A stretch of 7,310 nt of DNA from Candidatus Tenderia sp. (GTDB taxonomy: Bacteria; Pseudomonadota; Gammaproteobacteria; Tenderiales; Tenderiaceae): NCBI GenBank assembly GCA_030148045.1, contig JASBUE010000173.1, forward strand, positions 1 through 7,310, given 5' to 3'. The notes below the pieces were generated by a model. That model was not told the DNA's origin, did no database searches, and saw only the letters and a list, made by a program, of their open reading frames with translations. Positions 1 to 6,477 of the stretch are shown here, piece by piece (within the stretch, counting starts at the first letter, position 1; each line of letters begins with the position of its first letter). Both the position numbers and the translations under genes were made by a program.

Positions 1-1
1 C

Positions 2-175
2 AGCACTCCACTCCCCGCCGCGCCCAGCGTCGATGTCAAGATCGAAGGCATCGAAGGCGAGGTGCTGGCCAATGTGGAACTGCTGCTGAGCATCCAGCAG
101 CAACGCGACCATCCCCTGCTCAGCGCTGGCCGTATCAGGCGCCTGCACCAGAAGGCGGATAACGAAAACCGGTGA
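2..175 (+). pseudogene. TamA-like N-terminal fragment, cut by IS1380 remnant
   Basis: The + strand is open from the left edge to a TGA at 173-175. Roughly the first 52 visible codons resemble the first POTRA region of TamA-type (Omp85) outer-membrane assembly proteins: a DVKIEGIEGEVLANV stretch, then LSIQQQRD, then RIRRLHQKA. In TamA this periplasmic domain sits before the beta-barrel that, with TamB, helps insert or export outer-membrane proteins. After about base 157 the frame runs antisense through transposase sequence and stops within six codons, so no further POTRA repeats and no barrel remain. The gene start lies outside the window. The likeliest reading is a gene broken by an insertion sequence followed by deletion. 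The family call rests on about 50 residues recognised by eye; another POTRA protein is possible. Confidence 0.5.
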
Positions 176-1019
176 ACCAGCGCACTTTGCTGTGAGTGTC
201 CCGATAACAGTCATCGGCCTGTTGGAAATGGGCCTCGACACAGCGCAGTAAGCGACTGTTTTTGGCGATACCGACGACGTAGCTTACCTCATGGCGTTCA
301 TACCAACGCAGCATGCGCCAGCGGCAAAAGCCGCTGTCACCCCGAAAAATGATGCGCACCGCGGACCATGCCTGGCGTAGCCGCTTGACCAACAATGCGA
401 GAATGGCCCAGGCATGCTTGGCACCATCAATACGGCTGGGGTGCAGATAGCTCACCAGGAGCTGGTCACCACAGAAAACATACAGCGGCAGAAAACAATA
501 GCGGTCGTAATAGCCATGAAAGAAGCGTCCCGCCTGCTGTCCATGGACCGGGGCATCGGTCGCATCGAAATCCAGAATGAGTTCCTTGGGTGATCGCTTG
601 AATGAGGCGATAAACTGCTCGACGATCACTTCATGGATGCGGACCGCGGTGTGTCGATCTGTACGATTCTCCAGACGACACAATGTTGCCTGACTCCCAG
701 GCACCTCATCACGCTCGACCGCTGTTTGGATAGCGGGGTCTGTTCGCAGGGCCTAATGATCGTTGAGATCCTCATAGCCGAGACACAGGCCATACACCCG
801 CTGACGCAACAGGCTCAACTGGCTGTGCTCAACATAACGAGGGTCGCGCGGATCGGGAATCACCGCATCAATGCGTTCAAGCAACTTGAGCTGGTGATCC
901 ACCTGACGCAGCAGCAATACACCCCCGTCACTGGTGACATCACCACCGCTAAACGCCGCCTGGATTTTGCGTCGTTTCAGGGCTGGAAATTCGAGCTCAC
1001 TTTGGTTACATTCTGTCAC
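135..1019 (-). pseudogene. IS1380-family transposase, in-frame stop and C-terminal truncation
   Basis: This is a DDE transposase of the IS1380 family. The likely start is GTG at 1019-1017, placed 8 bases after an AAGGAAGGAG ribosome binding site; a TTG at 1052 is also open but has no such site. Codon 89 is TAG (755-753), followed in the same frame by continuous family sequence, so this is a nonsense mutation (probably CAG to TAG), not a frameshift. Seen in order: SGGDVTSDGGVLLLRQVD near the N-terminus, LCLGYEDLNDH just before the stop, TLCRLENR after it, then LDFDATD (around residues 149-155, first catalytic Asp region) and FRGDSGFCR (Asp about 228). Homology ends at about residue 287 (base ~159); the frame then runs through foreign sequence to a stop at 135-137. 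Family members are usually well over 400 residues, so the region with the last catalytic acid is missing. Confidence 0.85.
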
Positions 1020-1083
1020 GGGCAAAACTCCTTCCTTTTTCAATCTAGGCAATTGAATCTTATAGGATTAAGGGAGTTTTGCC
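158..1083 (-). mobile_element. IS1380-family insertion sequence, truncated and decayed
   Basis: This block holds the 5' leader and the first two thirds of an IS1380-family transposase on the - strand. The transposase-proximal end is preserved at least to the outer arm of the inverted repeat at 1073-1083; the exact terminus is uncertain. A stretch on the - strand starting CCTATAAGATTC (around 1066 downwards) could be the terminal repeat. The distal end is absent, because transposase homology stops at about 158-161 where TamA-like sequence begins, so no terminal repeat pair or target duplication can be defined. The element cannot move by itself. It lies in the opposite orientation to the tamA fragment. 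Confidence 0.75.
1021..1083 (-). promoter_or_regulatory. Inverted repeat that can hide the transposase ribosome binding site
   Basis: GGCAAAACTCC (1021-1031) and GGAGTTTTGCC (1073-1083) are perfect 11-base inverted copies separated by 41 bases. On the - strand transcript the 3' arm contains the GGAG of the transposase ribosome binding site and ends 2 bases before the GTG start. A transcript entering from outside the element would carry both arms and could mask the site. Transcripts started inside the loop would lack the 5' arm. Similar protection against read-through is known for IS10 and IS50; its use here is inferred. On the + strand the same structure is followed by six T (1084-1089), but the long loop makes it a poor intrinsic terminator. 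Confidence 0.55.
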
Positions 1084-1352
1084 TTTTTTATATGTGGAAT
1101 ATGCGGGCTAGGGCCTACACCTGCGGCCGTCCACTCTGCATATGGCATTGCTTATAAATGAGCCCGCCACACGATGGCATGCCCCCCACAATGGTTCTAC
1201 GGCGATGATACCCGCTACCACATCTGCTGCGCACTCGCTAACGCTCATCACTACGAATATGTGGACGGGATCGTCTATCGGCGACTAGCCGCCCTCGCGC
1301 CGCTCTCCATGGCAGCCAGCTTCTTGACAGAACAACCAGAAGGAACAAGGTC
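1084..1352. other. Intergenic region between IS remnant and rnfH
   Basis: I recognise no gene or RNA here. A TATAAA at 1153-1158 could be a -10 element for rnfH on the + strand, but the bases at a proper -35 distance (about 1130-1135) match poorly. A TTGACA at 1324-1329 has no matching -10 before the rnfH start. The only open frame is the doubtful 60-codon one described separately. The usual gammaproteobacterial neighbour of rnfH, ratA, is not visible. Confidence 0.4.
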
Positions 1353-1356
1353 ATGA
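1174..1356 (+). CDS. Doubtful 60-residue hypothetical protein upstream of rnfH
   Basis: An ATG frame of 60 codons whose TGA overlaps the rnfH start as ATGA (1353-1356), the geometry of translational coupling. Against it: no ribosome binding site is visible before the ATG, I recognise no family, and the residues (GDDTRYHICC, then HHYEYVDGIVYRRLAAL) show no signal peptide or membrane segment. It could be the tail of a gene broken during the rearrangement that brought in the IS, or a chance frame in GC-rich DNA. Confidence 0.2.
   Translation: MACPPQWFYGDDTRYHICCALANAHHYEYVDGIVYRRLAALAPLSMAASFLTEQPEGTRS
1338..1344 (+). promoter_or_regulatory. Ribosome binding site of rnfH
   Basis: AGAAGGA lies 8 bases before the ATG at 1353. 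This fixes the start and shows rnfH can be translated without coupling to the upstream small frame. Confidence 0.6.
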
Positions 1357-1613
1357 ATATCGGCGTCGCCTATGCCGACCACAAGAAACACGTCTGGCTG
1401 AAATTCGAAGTATCGGATGGCAGCACTGTGTGCGAAGTGATCAAGCACTCGGGCCCGCTGAAGCAATTCTCGGAAATCGACCTCGACAACCAGCGGGTCG
1501 GCATCTTCGATAGACTGACCAGAGTGGATGCGGTAGTGAAAAAAGACAGCCGGGTGGAAATCTATCACCCCATTATCGCCAACCCAGAAACCGTGGAGTG
1601 CAAGGAGCGCTGA
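1353..1613 (+). CDS. rnfH: RnfH family protein (UPF0125), ubiquitin-like fold
   Basis: An 86-residue protein, about the usual size for the family. Hallmarks are an N-terminal strand MNIGVAYA, a central LKQFSEIDLDNQRVGIFDR block and a C-terminal VKKDSRVEIYHPIIANP block. RnfH proteins have a beta-grasp fold related to ThiS/MoaD and are cytosolic. Their biochemical role is not settled; the name comes from association with rnf electron-transport genes in some bacteria, although many genomes place the gene beside ratA. Neither rnf genes nor ratA are in view. The gene faces hypF tail to tail and is not part of the hydrogenase operon. There is no C-terminal Gly-Gly, so a sulfur-carrier role like that of ThiS is not suggested by sequence. 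The gene appears intact. Confidence 0.88.
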   Translation: MNIGVAYADHKKHVWLKFEVSDGSTVCEVIKHSGPLKQFSEIDLDNQRVGIFDRLTRVDAVVKKDSRVEIYHPIIANPETVECKER

Positions 1614-1673
1614 CAGCGCCGACGACATTTCACAACACTACATCGGTAGCGGCCCGATACCGCCGCAAGGGAC
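1614..1673. other. Convergent gap between rnfH and hypF, weak hairpins only
   Basis: Two short dyads are visible: GCGCT-gac-AGCGC straddling the rnfH stop, and CGGTA...TACCG (around 1644-1662) between the two genes. Neither is followed by a T run on either strand, so no convincing intrinsic terminator can be called. The second dyad is the better candidate for a shared bidirectional end. Confidence 0.25.
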
Positions 1674-4001
1674 TCAATCCAATCGGCACAAGCCGAGTCG
1701 CGCCATCGCTACCACCGCCTGGCCCAGGCTGATGGCGCCGTCCCCGGCCGGAAACCGACAGGGTGACAGCACCTCGACACCCTCCCGCGTCAGTTGTTCC
1801 GTCAGTCCCTGTTGAATCAGTGCGTTTTGCATCACCCCGCCCGCCAACACCACGGTCTGCACCTCTCGCTCCCTGCACAGTCTTGTGGCAAGCACCGCAA
1901 TGGCATCAACCAAACCACGATGGAACTGGGCGGCAATTTCTCCCCGGGCGAGACCATGTTGGAGATCGTCCAACAAGGCCCGCCACAGCGGCTCCCAGCG
2001 CAGGCGCCATAGATTATCGACCTGCTGACATTCGGCGGGGTAGCCCGCTGTCGTTATCTCCGATGTGGAGGCGACGACCTCCAGTTCCATGGCGGCCTGG
2101 GCTTCGTAACCGGCCTGATCCCGACATATAGCCAGCGCCGCGGCCACGGCATCAAACAGGCGCCCCGCCGACGAGCACGGCGGGCTGTTGAGTCCCCGTT
2201 TGGCCATCTGCCGCAGGTTGGCGATGGGCTTGGCATCGAGATAGCGGATCAGTTCCAGGTCTGCGTATTGCTCAGCCAGCTCGGCCCAATCGAAATAACG
2301 TAGCAAATGAGCGAGGGTATTGCGCCAGGGCTCGCGCATGGCCTGGGCGCCACCCAGAAGCGGCACGGGATCGAAGCAGGCCAGACGCCGAAATCCGCGA
2401 TAGTCGGCCAGCAGGAACTCGCCGCCCCACAGCTGGTCATCCTCGCCCATACCCAGGCCGTCCAGGGCGATACCCAGCACCGTGCCGGTATCCATTGGCC
2501 GGCCGTGCTCGGCCAGCACCGCGGCGATATGGGCGTGATGGTGCTGCACCTCGATCAGCTCGATGCCCTGCTCCGCCGCCAGGTTTCGTCCGTGCTGGCT
2601 GGAAAGATAATCCGGATGCCGGTCGACGGCAATGTAATCCGGGCTGTGCTGATAGAGAGATCGATAACGTTCCATTTGGCGCCGATAATCGTCCAGGGCC
2701 GGAACGCTTTCCAGGTCACCGATATGTTGTGAAACCATCGCGCGGCCGGATTGGGTGAGGCAAAAGGTGTTCTTCAGCCCGGCCCCCATGGCCAGCACTG
2801 CCGGGCCGTCTTCGAAGCCCGCCGGCAGAGAAAAAGGTGATGGCGCGTAGCCGCGGGCACGACGCAGCATGACCAGCCGCCCCTGCTGGACCCTCAGCAC
2901 TGAGTCGTCGACCCGGTTGATGATGTCCCGATCGTGCAACAGGAAGGCATCGGCGATGGTGCCGAGCTTGTCCAGGGCTTCCGCGTTGCCGATGCATGGC
3001 GGCTCGTTGCTGACATTGCCCGAGGTGAACACCACCGGCCCGTCCAGGGCCTGCATCAGCAGATGATGCAGCGGCGTGGCCGGCAGGACGAAACCCAGCC
3101 GCTCCTGGCCCGGCGCGATACCGCCGGCCAGGGCCCCGCCACCGGCCTCGAGCAGTACGATGGGCGCCGCCGTGCTGGTCAGCAGGGCCTGCTCCTGTTC
3201 ATCGACACGGGCGTAGCGCCGGATCATGGCCAGATTCCGGGCCAGCAGGGCGAAGGGTTTGTGGGGGCGCTGCCTGCGCTCACGTAGTCTGCTCACAACG
3301 TCTTCATTGCTGGCGTCACAGACCAGGTGAAAACCACCCAAACCCTTGATAGCGAGAATCCGGCCCGCCGCGATCCAGCCGGCAGCCTCGTCGATCACAT
3401 CGCCATCGTCGACCCGCCGCCCCTCGCGATCCTGGAGCCAAAGATGGGGACCGCACTGCGGGCAGGTATTGGCCTGGGCGTGGAAACGGCGATCACCGGG
3501 CTCCTGGTATTCTGCCCGACAGGCCGAACACAGGCTGAACGCCGCCATGCTGGTGTTGGCCCGGTCGTAGGGAATGGCCTTGACGATGGAGAAACGCGGC
3601 CCGCAGTGGGTGCAGTTGGTGAAGGGATAGCGGTAACGACGGTTGGCGGGATCGGCGACATCCATCAGGCATTCAGGACAAGTGGCGGCATCGGCGGCGA
3701 TGGCGGTCTCGGCACGGTCCTGCTCGCTGTCGAGGATGGTGAATGAGCTGTTCTCCGCCTCACCCGCCAACGGCCGGGACTCCACCGTCTCGATGTGGGC
3801 CAGGGGGGGCAGCCGCCGCTGCAGTTGCGACAGCAATTGCGCGATGCGCTCCGGCTCGGCCCAGGCCTCGATCAGCACTCCCTGACCGTCGTTGCGCACC
3901 GAGCCGCCGATGCCCAGCTCATGGGCGATGCGCCAGACCATGGGCCGGAAGCCTACCCCCTGCACCACGCCGCGAATGCGGATGCGCCGGCCATGGGCCA
4001 T
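1674..4001 (-). CDS. hypF: Carbamoyltransferase HypF, [NiFe]-hydrogenase maturation
   Basis: A 775-residue protein, typical for HypF. In the cytoplasm HypF uses carbamoyl phosphate and ATP to carbamoylate the C-terminal Cys of HypE, which makes the CN ligands for the NiFe site. Domains in order: acylphosphatase-like (1-90; GVVQGVGFRP with Arg19, and Asn37); zinc fingers (108-183; pairs C108/C111, C130/C133, C158/C161, C180/C183); YrdC-like nucleotide-binding domain (about 205-380; KGLGGFHLVCDA, KPFALLARN, FTSGNVSNEPP); Kae1-like domain (about 400-775; HHHAHIAA metal site near 487-491, DGLGMG, then GGVMQNALI near the end). The start is the ATG at 4001-3999, sharing one base with the hupV stop (TGATG). 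No clear ribosome binding site precedes it, so translation probably depends on coupling. The frame is open upstream to 4211, but that part is antisense-like shadow within hupV. No damage seen. Confidence 0.96.
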   Translation of the reverse strand: MAHGRRIRIRGVVQGVGFRPMVWRIAHELGIGGSVRNDGQGVLIEAWAEPERIAQLLSQLQRRLPPLAHIETVESRPLAGEAENSSFTILDSEQDRAETAIAADAATCPECLMDVADPANRRYRYPFTNCTHCGPRFSIVKAIPYDRANTSMAAFSLCSACRAEYQEPGDRRFHAQANTCPQCGPHLWLQDREGRRVDDGDVIDEAAGWIAAGRILAIKGLGGFHLVCDASNEDVVSRLRERRQRPHKPFALLARNLAMIRRYARVDEQEQALLTSTAAPIVLLEAGGGALAGGIAPGQERLGFVLPATPLHHLLMQALDGPVVFTSGNVSNEPPCIGNAEALDKLGTIADAFLLHDRDIINRVDDSVLRVQQGRLVMLRRARGYAPSPFSLPAGFEDGPAVLAMGAGLKNTFCLTQSGRAMVSQHIGDLESVPALDDYRRQMERYRSLYQHSPDYIAVDRHPDYLSSQHGRNLAAEQGIELIEVQHHHAHIAAVLAEHGRPMDTGTVLGIALDGLGMGEDDQLWGGEFLLADYRGFRRLACFDPVPLLGGAQAMREPWRNTLAHLLRYFDWAELAEQYADLELIRYLDAKPIANLRQMAKRGLNSPPCSSAGRLFDAVAAALAICRDQAGYEAQAAMELEVVASTSEITTAGYPAECQQVDNLWRLRWEPLWRALLDDLQHGLARGEIAAQFHRGLVDAIAVLATRLCREREVQTVVLAGGVMQNALIQQGLTEQLTREGVEVLSPCRFPAGDGAISLGQAVVAMARLGLCRLD

Positions 4002-5449
4002 CAGTGCACCGTGCAGACCATGCAGGGATCGAAGGAACGGACGATATGCTGCACCGCCACCGGCTCGTTCTCCCCTTCCCGAACGGGCGCGCCCACCAGG
4101 GCCTGTTCCAAGGCGCCGGGCACGCCGCTTCGATCGCGGGGTGAGAAATTCCAGGTGGTGGGGGCGACGATCTGGTAATTGAGGATGCGGCCATTCTTGA
4201 TGCGCAGCCAATGACCCAGGCTACCACGGGCAGCTTCCACTAAACCCGCCGCTTGGGCTTCATCGGGCAACGCAGCATGATGACAAAAAGGCTCTTTGGG
4301 CCGCAGGGCACGGCACCATTGTTCCATGGCGATCACCACCCGAGCAATTTCCAACAAACGCGCGATCACGCGATTGCGAACATTGCCACCACTGCCATGA
4401 ACAAGATCACGGACCAGGGGGTGGCCATCCACAACTTGGCGGGCCAGTGCTCCAACTTCCACCACTTGGCCATCCAGACGCGGAGCCTTGCACCAAGAAT
4501 AGGCATCCGGCATGTCGGCATCGGGCAGAGTCACCCCCTGATAGGGGTGTTGCGGCGCAGTCTGACCGCGCATCCAGCTATGGCTGATATCTTCGCTGAT
4601 CTGGGCCGGATCAAACGATTGCAGAGCATTCAGCCACAACCCAGAGCTAAACAGGCGTTGACCATCGACAGGGTACACCCCATAGCTGAGGAAACGATCG
4701 GTGGCCCGCCCCATGGTTTCAAGCTTCAACGCCTTCGCCACATGGAGAAACAAGCGGAAATCGCTGCTCTGCGGTGCGGCCTCATCGGACCACGCGAACA
4801 ATTGATCCTGATTCTCCAGGCTCACGATACGCTCCAGGCAATCCCCGAACAACTGACGTTCAAGATAACTTCTGAATTGACCTAAAATCGCCAATAGACG
4901 CACCTTTTCTTGGGCCTCGATCGGCCGCGCAGAACCACCTGGCTGGATACTGAGGCTATGCGGCCACTTGCCTGCAGCTATTCCCATCACATGTAGGAAC
5001 GCCGCCCGTGCCGGTATGGCGTCTGCCGCCGCACTGCCCGTTGTCGCCTTGAATCGCCGCGCCACCAACTCGTACCAGGGTTCATCCCGATAGACTTCAC
5101 GGGCAAAATCAGGCATGAAAAACAGATAGAAATGGGTGAAATGGTCCGCCAAATTCTCATTGGCGAGCATAAGATTAATCATGTACTCGCCATTGGGGGG
5201 CATACTGAGATCCTGCGTCTGGGCCAATGCATAAGCCGCAGCAACCGACTGCGACACAGAACAAATGCCACAGATGCGCGGCGTATAGACCAGGGCATCG
5301 CGGGGATCTTTACTATGCAGAATCTGTTCAAACCCCCGGTACAGGGTCGAGTTCACCCAGGCCCCGCTCACCTGGCCATCGGCAATCTCCAATTGTACCT
5401 CCAGATCCCCCTCGACTCGGTTGAACGGACCCATTACGCGCCTGCTCAT
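4001..5449 (-). CDS. hupV: H2-sensing regulatory [NiFe]-hydrogenase large subunit (HupV/HoxC)
   Basis: 482 residues carrying the NiFe active site of a cytoplasmic sensor hydrogenase (group 2b). Ligand pairs are visible: C60/C63 in PRICGICSVSQS and C476/C479 in DPCMVCTVH; Glu14 lies in FNRVEGD. Two marks point to the sensor class and not to an energy-converting enzyme. The His that usually follows the first Cys pair is replaced by Gln (Gln67 in SVSQS). The chain also ends exactly at the His after the last Cys (His482), so there is no C-terminal peptide for a maturation protease to remove. With HupU it forms the H2 sensor that controls the kinase HupT/HoxJ. The start overlaps the hupU stop (ATGA) and has a strong ribosome binding site. 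The gene seems complete. The alternative name is hoxC, depending on naming tradition. Confidence 0.95.
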   Translation of the reverse strand: MSRRVMGPFNRVEGDLEVQLEIADGQVSGAWVNSTLYRGFEQILHSKDPRDALVYTPRICGICSVSQSVAAAYALAQTQDLSMPPNGEYMINLMLANENLADHFTHFYLFFMPDFAREVYRDEPWYELVARRFKATTGSAAADAIPARAAFLHVMGIAAGKWPHSLSIQPGGSARPIEAQEKVRLLAILGQFRSYLERQLFGDCLERIVSLENQDQLFAWSDEAAPQSSDFRLFLHVAKALKLETMGRATDRFLSYGVYPVDGQRLFSSGLWLNALQSFDPAQISEDISHSWMRGQTAPQHPYQGVTLPDADMPDAYSWCKAPRLDGQVVEVGALARQVVDGHPLVRDLVHGSGGNVRNRVIARLLEIARVVIAMEQWCRALRPKEPFCHHAALPDEAQAAGLVEAARGSLGHWLRIKNGRILNYQIVAPTTWNFSPRDRSGVPGALEQALVGAPVREGENEPVAVQHIVRSFDPCMVCTVH

Positions 5450-6462
5450 AGGTCACCCTCCTTTTCCTTTGGGTTGGCAGGCGGAACAACAATGTGATCG
5501 GCGACGGCGTTATCTTTAAGCCGCTTGGGCGTTGCCGCTTTGGCCAGCGAGGCCAGGGCCACAAACCAGGCCTTGGGCATTTCAGTGGGCAACCCCATGG
5601 GGATACCGGCGATCTTGGGGGTTTCGCTAAAAACATGCCCCGGCTCCTCGAACTTAGGCGCGGTACAATTGATACAAGGGTAACCCCCACGAAGACAAGA
5701 ACCTTCACCGTTCCACAAGCGGGTATTGCAATCGGCGTGGGCCTGGGTGCCAAGGCAACCCATGTTCTCCATCATACACCCCAGGTCCGAGGGCTTTTCG
5801 GCGCTGGCCTTGAATTCATAATATTCGTTGCGAGTGCAGCCGTGGTGAACCAAATGATCGGTATAACTGCGCGGCCGCCGCAAATAATCCAGATCACCCG
5901 GGGTTAAATCCCCCAGAGCCAATTGCATCAGGGTCTCGATTACCCAATTGGGATGCGTGGGACAACCAGCGATATTGATCACCGGCCATCCGGCTGTGGA
6001 TAAGTAGTCGACACCCAAGGCACCACCCGGTTGATGACCGGTGTACTGCAGACCGCAGGCCTCGCTCGGGTTACCACCGGCGCTGGTAATGCCGCCAAAA
6101 GCCGCACAAGTGCCCACGGCTAAGGTATAACGGGCCACGCAAGCCAACTCCCGCACCCATTCCAACATCGGCCGTCCGGTTCCCGCCAGGATGTGGAAAC
6201 GGCCAGTGCCGTTGGGCCCTTGCAACAACGACCCCTCCAGACACAATGCGTCAAGGCGTACCTCGCCTGCAATAATCTGCTGTAACAAGGTAACCACCTC
6301 GGTACAACTAGCTTCGCTAAGCGATGGGTGCCAGAGTAATTCGATACCAGCGCCTTTCAGGTTGGTGATGAGGTCAGGGGATTCTGCACACAACAATGAC
6401 ATGCTGCATCCACCGCAGCCACCTGATTGAAGCCAAAGCAAGTTGAATGATTGATTGCTCAT
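5446..6462 (-). CDS. hupU: H2-sensing regulatory [NiFe]-hydrogenase small subunit (HupU/HoxB)
   Basis: 338 residues, the iron-sulfur electron relay of the sensor hydrogenase. It has no twin-arginine signal and no C-terminal membrane anchor, as expected for the cytoplasmic sensor and unlike HupS/HoxK. Proximal cluster ligands: C16 and C19 (SGGCGGCSMSLL), C119 (VGTCAAFGG), C167 (AGCPTHPNW). Distal cluster: H206, C209, C229, C235. Medial cluster: C245, C256, C263, C266. C256 sits where standard [NiFe]-hydrogenases have the Pro that goes with a [3Fe-4S] cluster, so three [4Fe-4S] clusters are predicted. The start ATG is 15 bases after the kinase stop; the end overlaps hupV by ATGA, so the two subunits are probably translated together. 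The gene looks intact. The alternative name is hoxB. Confidence 0.95.
   Translation of the reverse strand: MSNQSFNLLWLQSGGCGGCSMSLLCAESPDLITNLKGAGIELLWHPSLSEASCTEVVTLLQQIIAGEVRLDALCLEGSLLQGPNGTGRFHILAGTGRPMLEWVRELACVARYTLAVGTCAAFGGITSAGGNPSEACGLQYTGHQPGGALGVDYLSTAGWPVINIAGCPTHPNWVIETLMQLALGDLTPGDLDYLRRPRSYTDHLVHHGCTRNEYYEFKASAEKPSDLGCMMENMGCLGTQAHADCNTRLWNGEGSCLRGGYPCINCTAPKFEEPGHVFSETPKIAGIPMGLPTEMPKAWFVALASLAKAATPKRLKDNAVADHIVVPPANPKEKEGDL
5457..5463 (-). promoter_or_regulatory. Strong ribosome binding site of hupV inside the hupU end
   Basis: On the - strand AAGGAGGGTGACCT precedes the ATG at 5449, with AAGGAGG seven bases away, a near-ideal match to the 16S tail. It lies inside the last codons of hupU (KEKEGDL). 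It is much stronger than the site before hupU, where only a short GAG at suitable spacing is visible. Confidence 0.75.
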
Positions 6463-6477
6463 TTACAAAACTCGTGT

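Noticed and set aside
1073..1089. A rho-independent terminator on the + strand
   Set aside because: The stem is perfect and a T run follows, but the 41-base loop is far too long for a typical intrinsic terminator; the repeat fits an IS foldback better.
633..1157. A 174-codon + strand frame
   Set aside because: It lies antisense to the transposase and has no family resemblance; the opposite strand explains the sequence.
1324..1329. TTGACA as a -35 box for rnfH
   Set aside because: A -10 at the right distance would fall on the start codon region and none is present.
1275..1628. A 117-codon - strand frame across rnfH
   Set aside because: It is antisense to a clearly recognisable rnfH and has no recognisable features.
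4002..4211. A 70-codon N-terminal extension of HypF
   Set aside because: The acylphosphatase domain starts right after the Met at 4001, and the extension is low-complexity Arg/Gly-rich sequence that overlaps the conserved hupV C-terminus in another frame.
4253..4885. A 210-codon + strand frame
   Set aside because: It is the antisense shadow of hupV, whose conserved motifs lie on the - strand.
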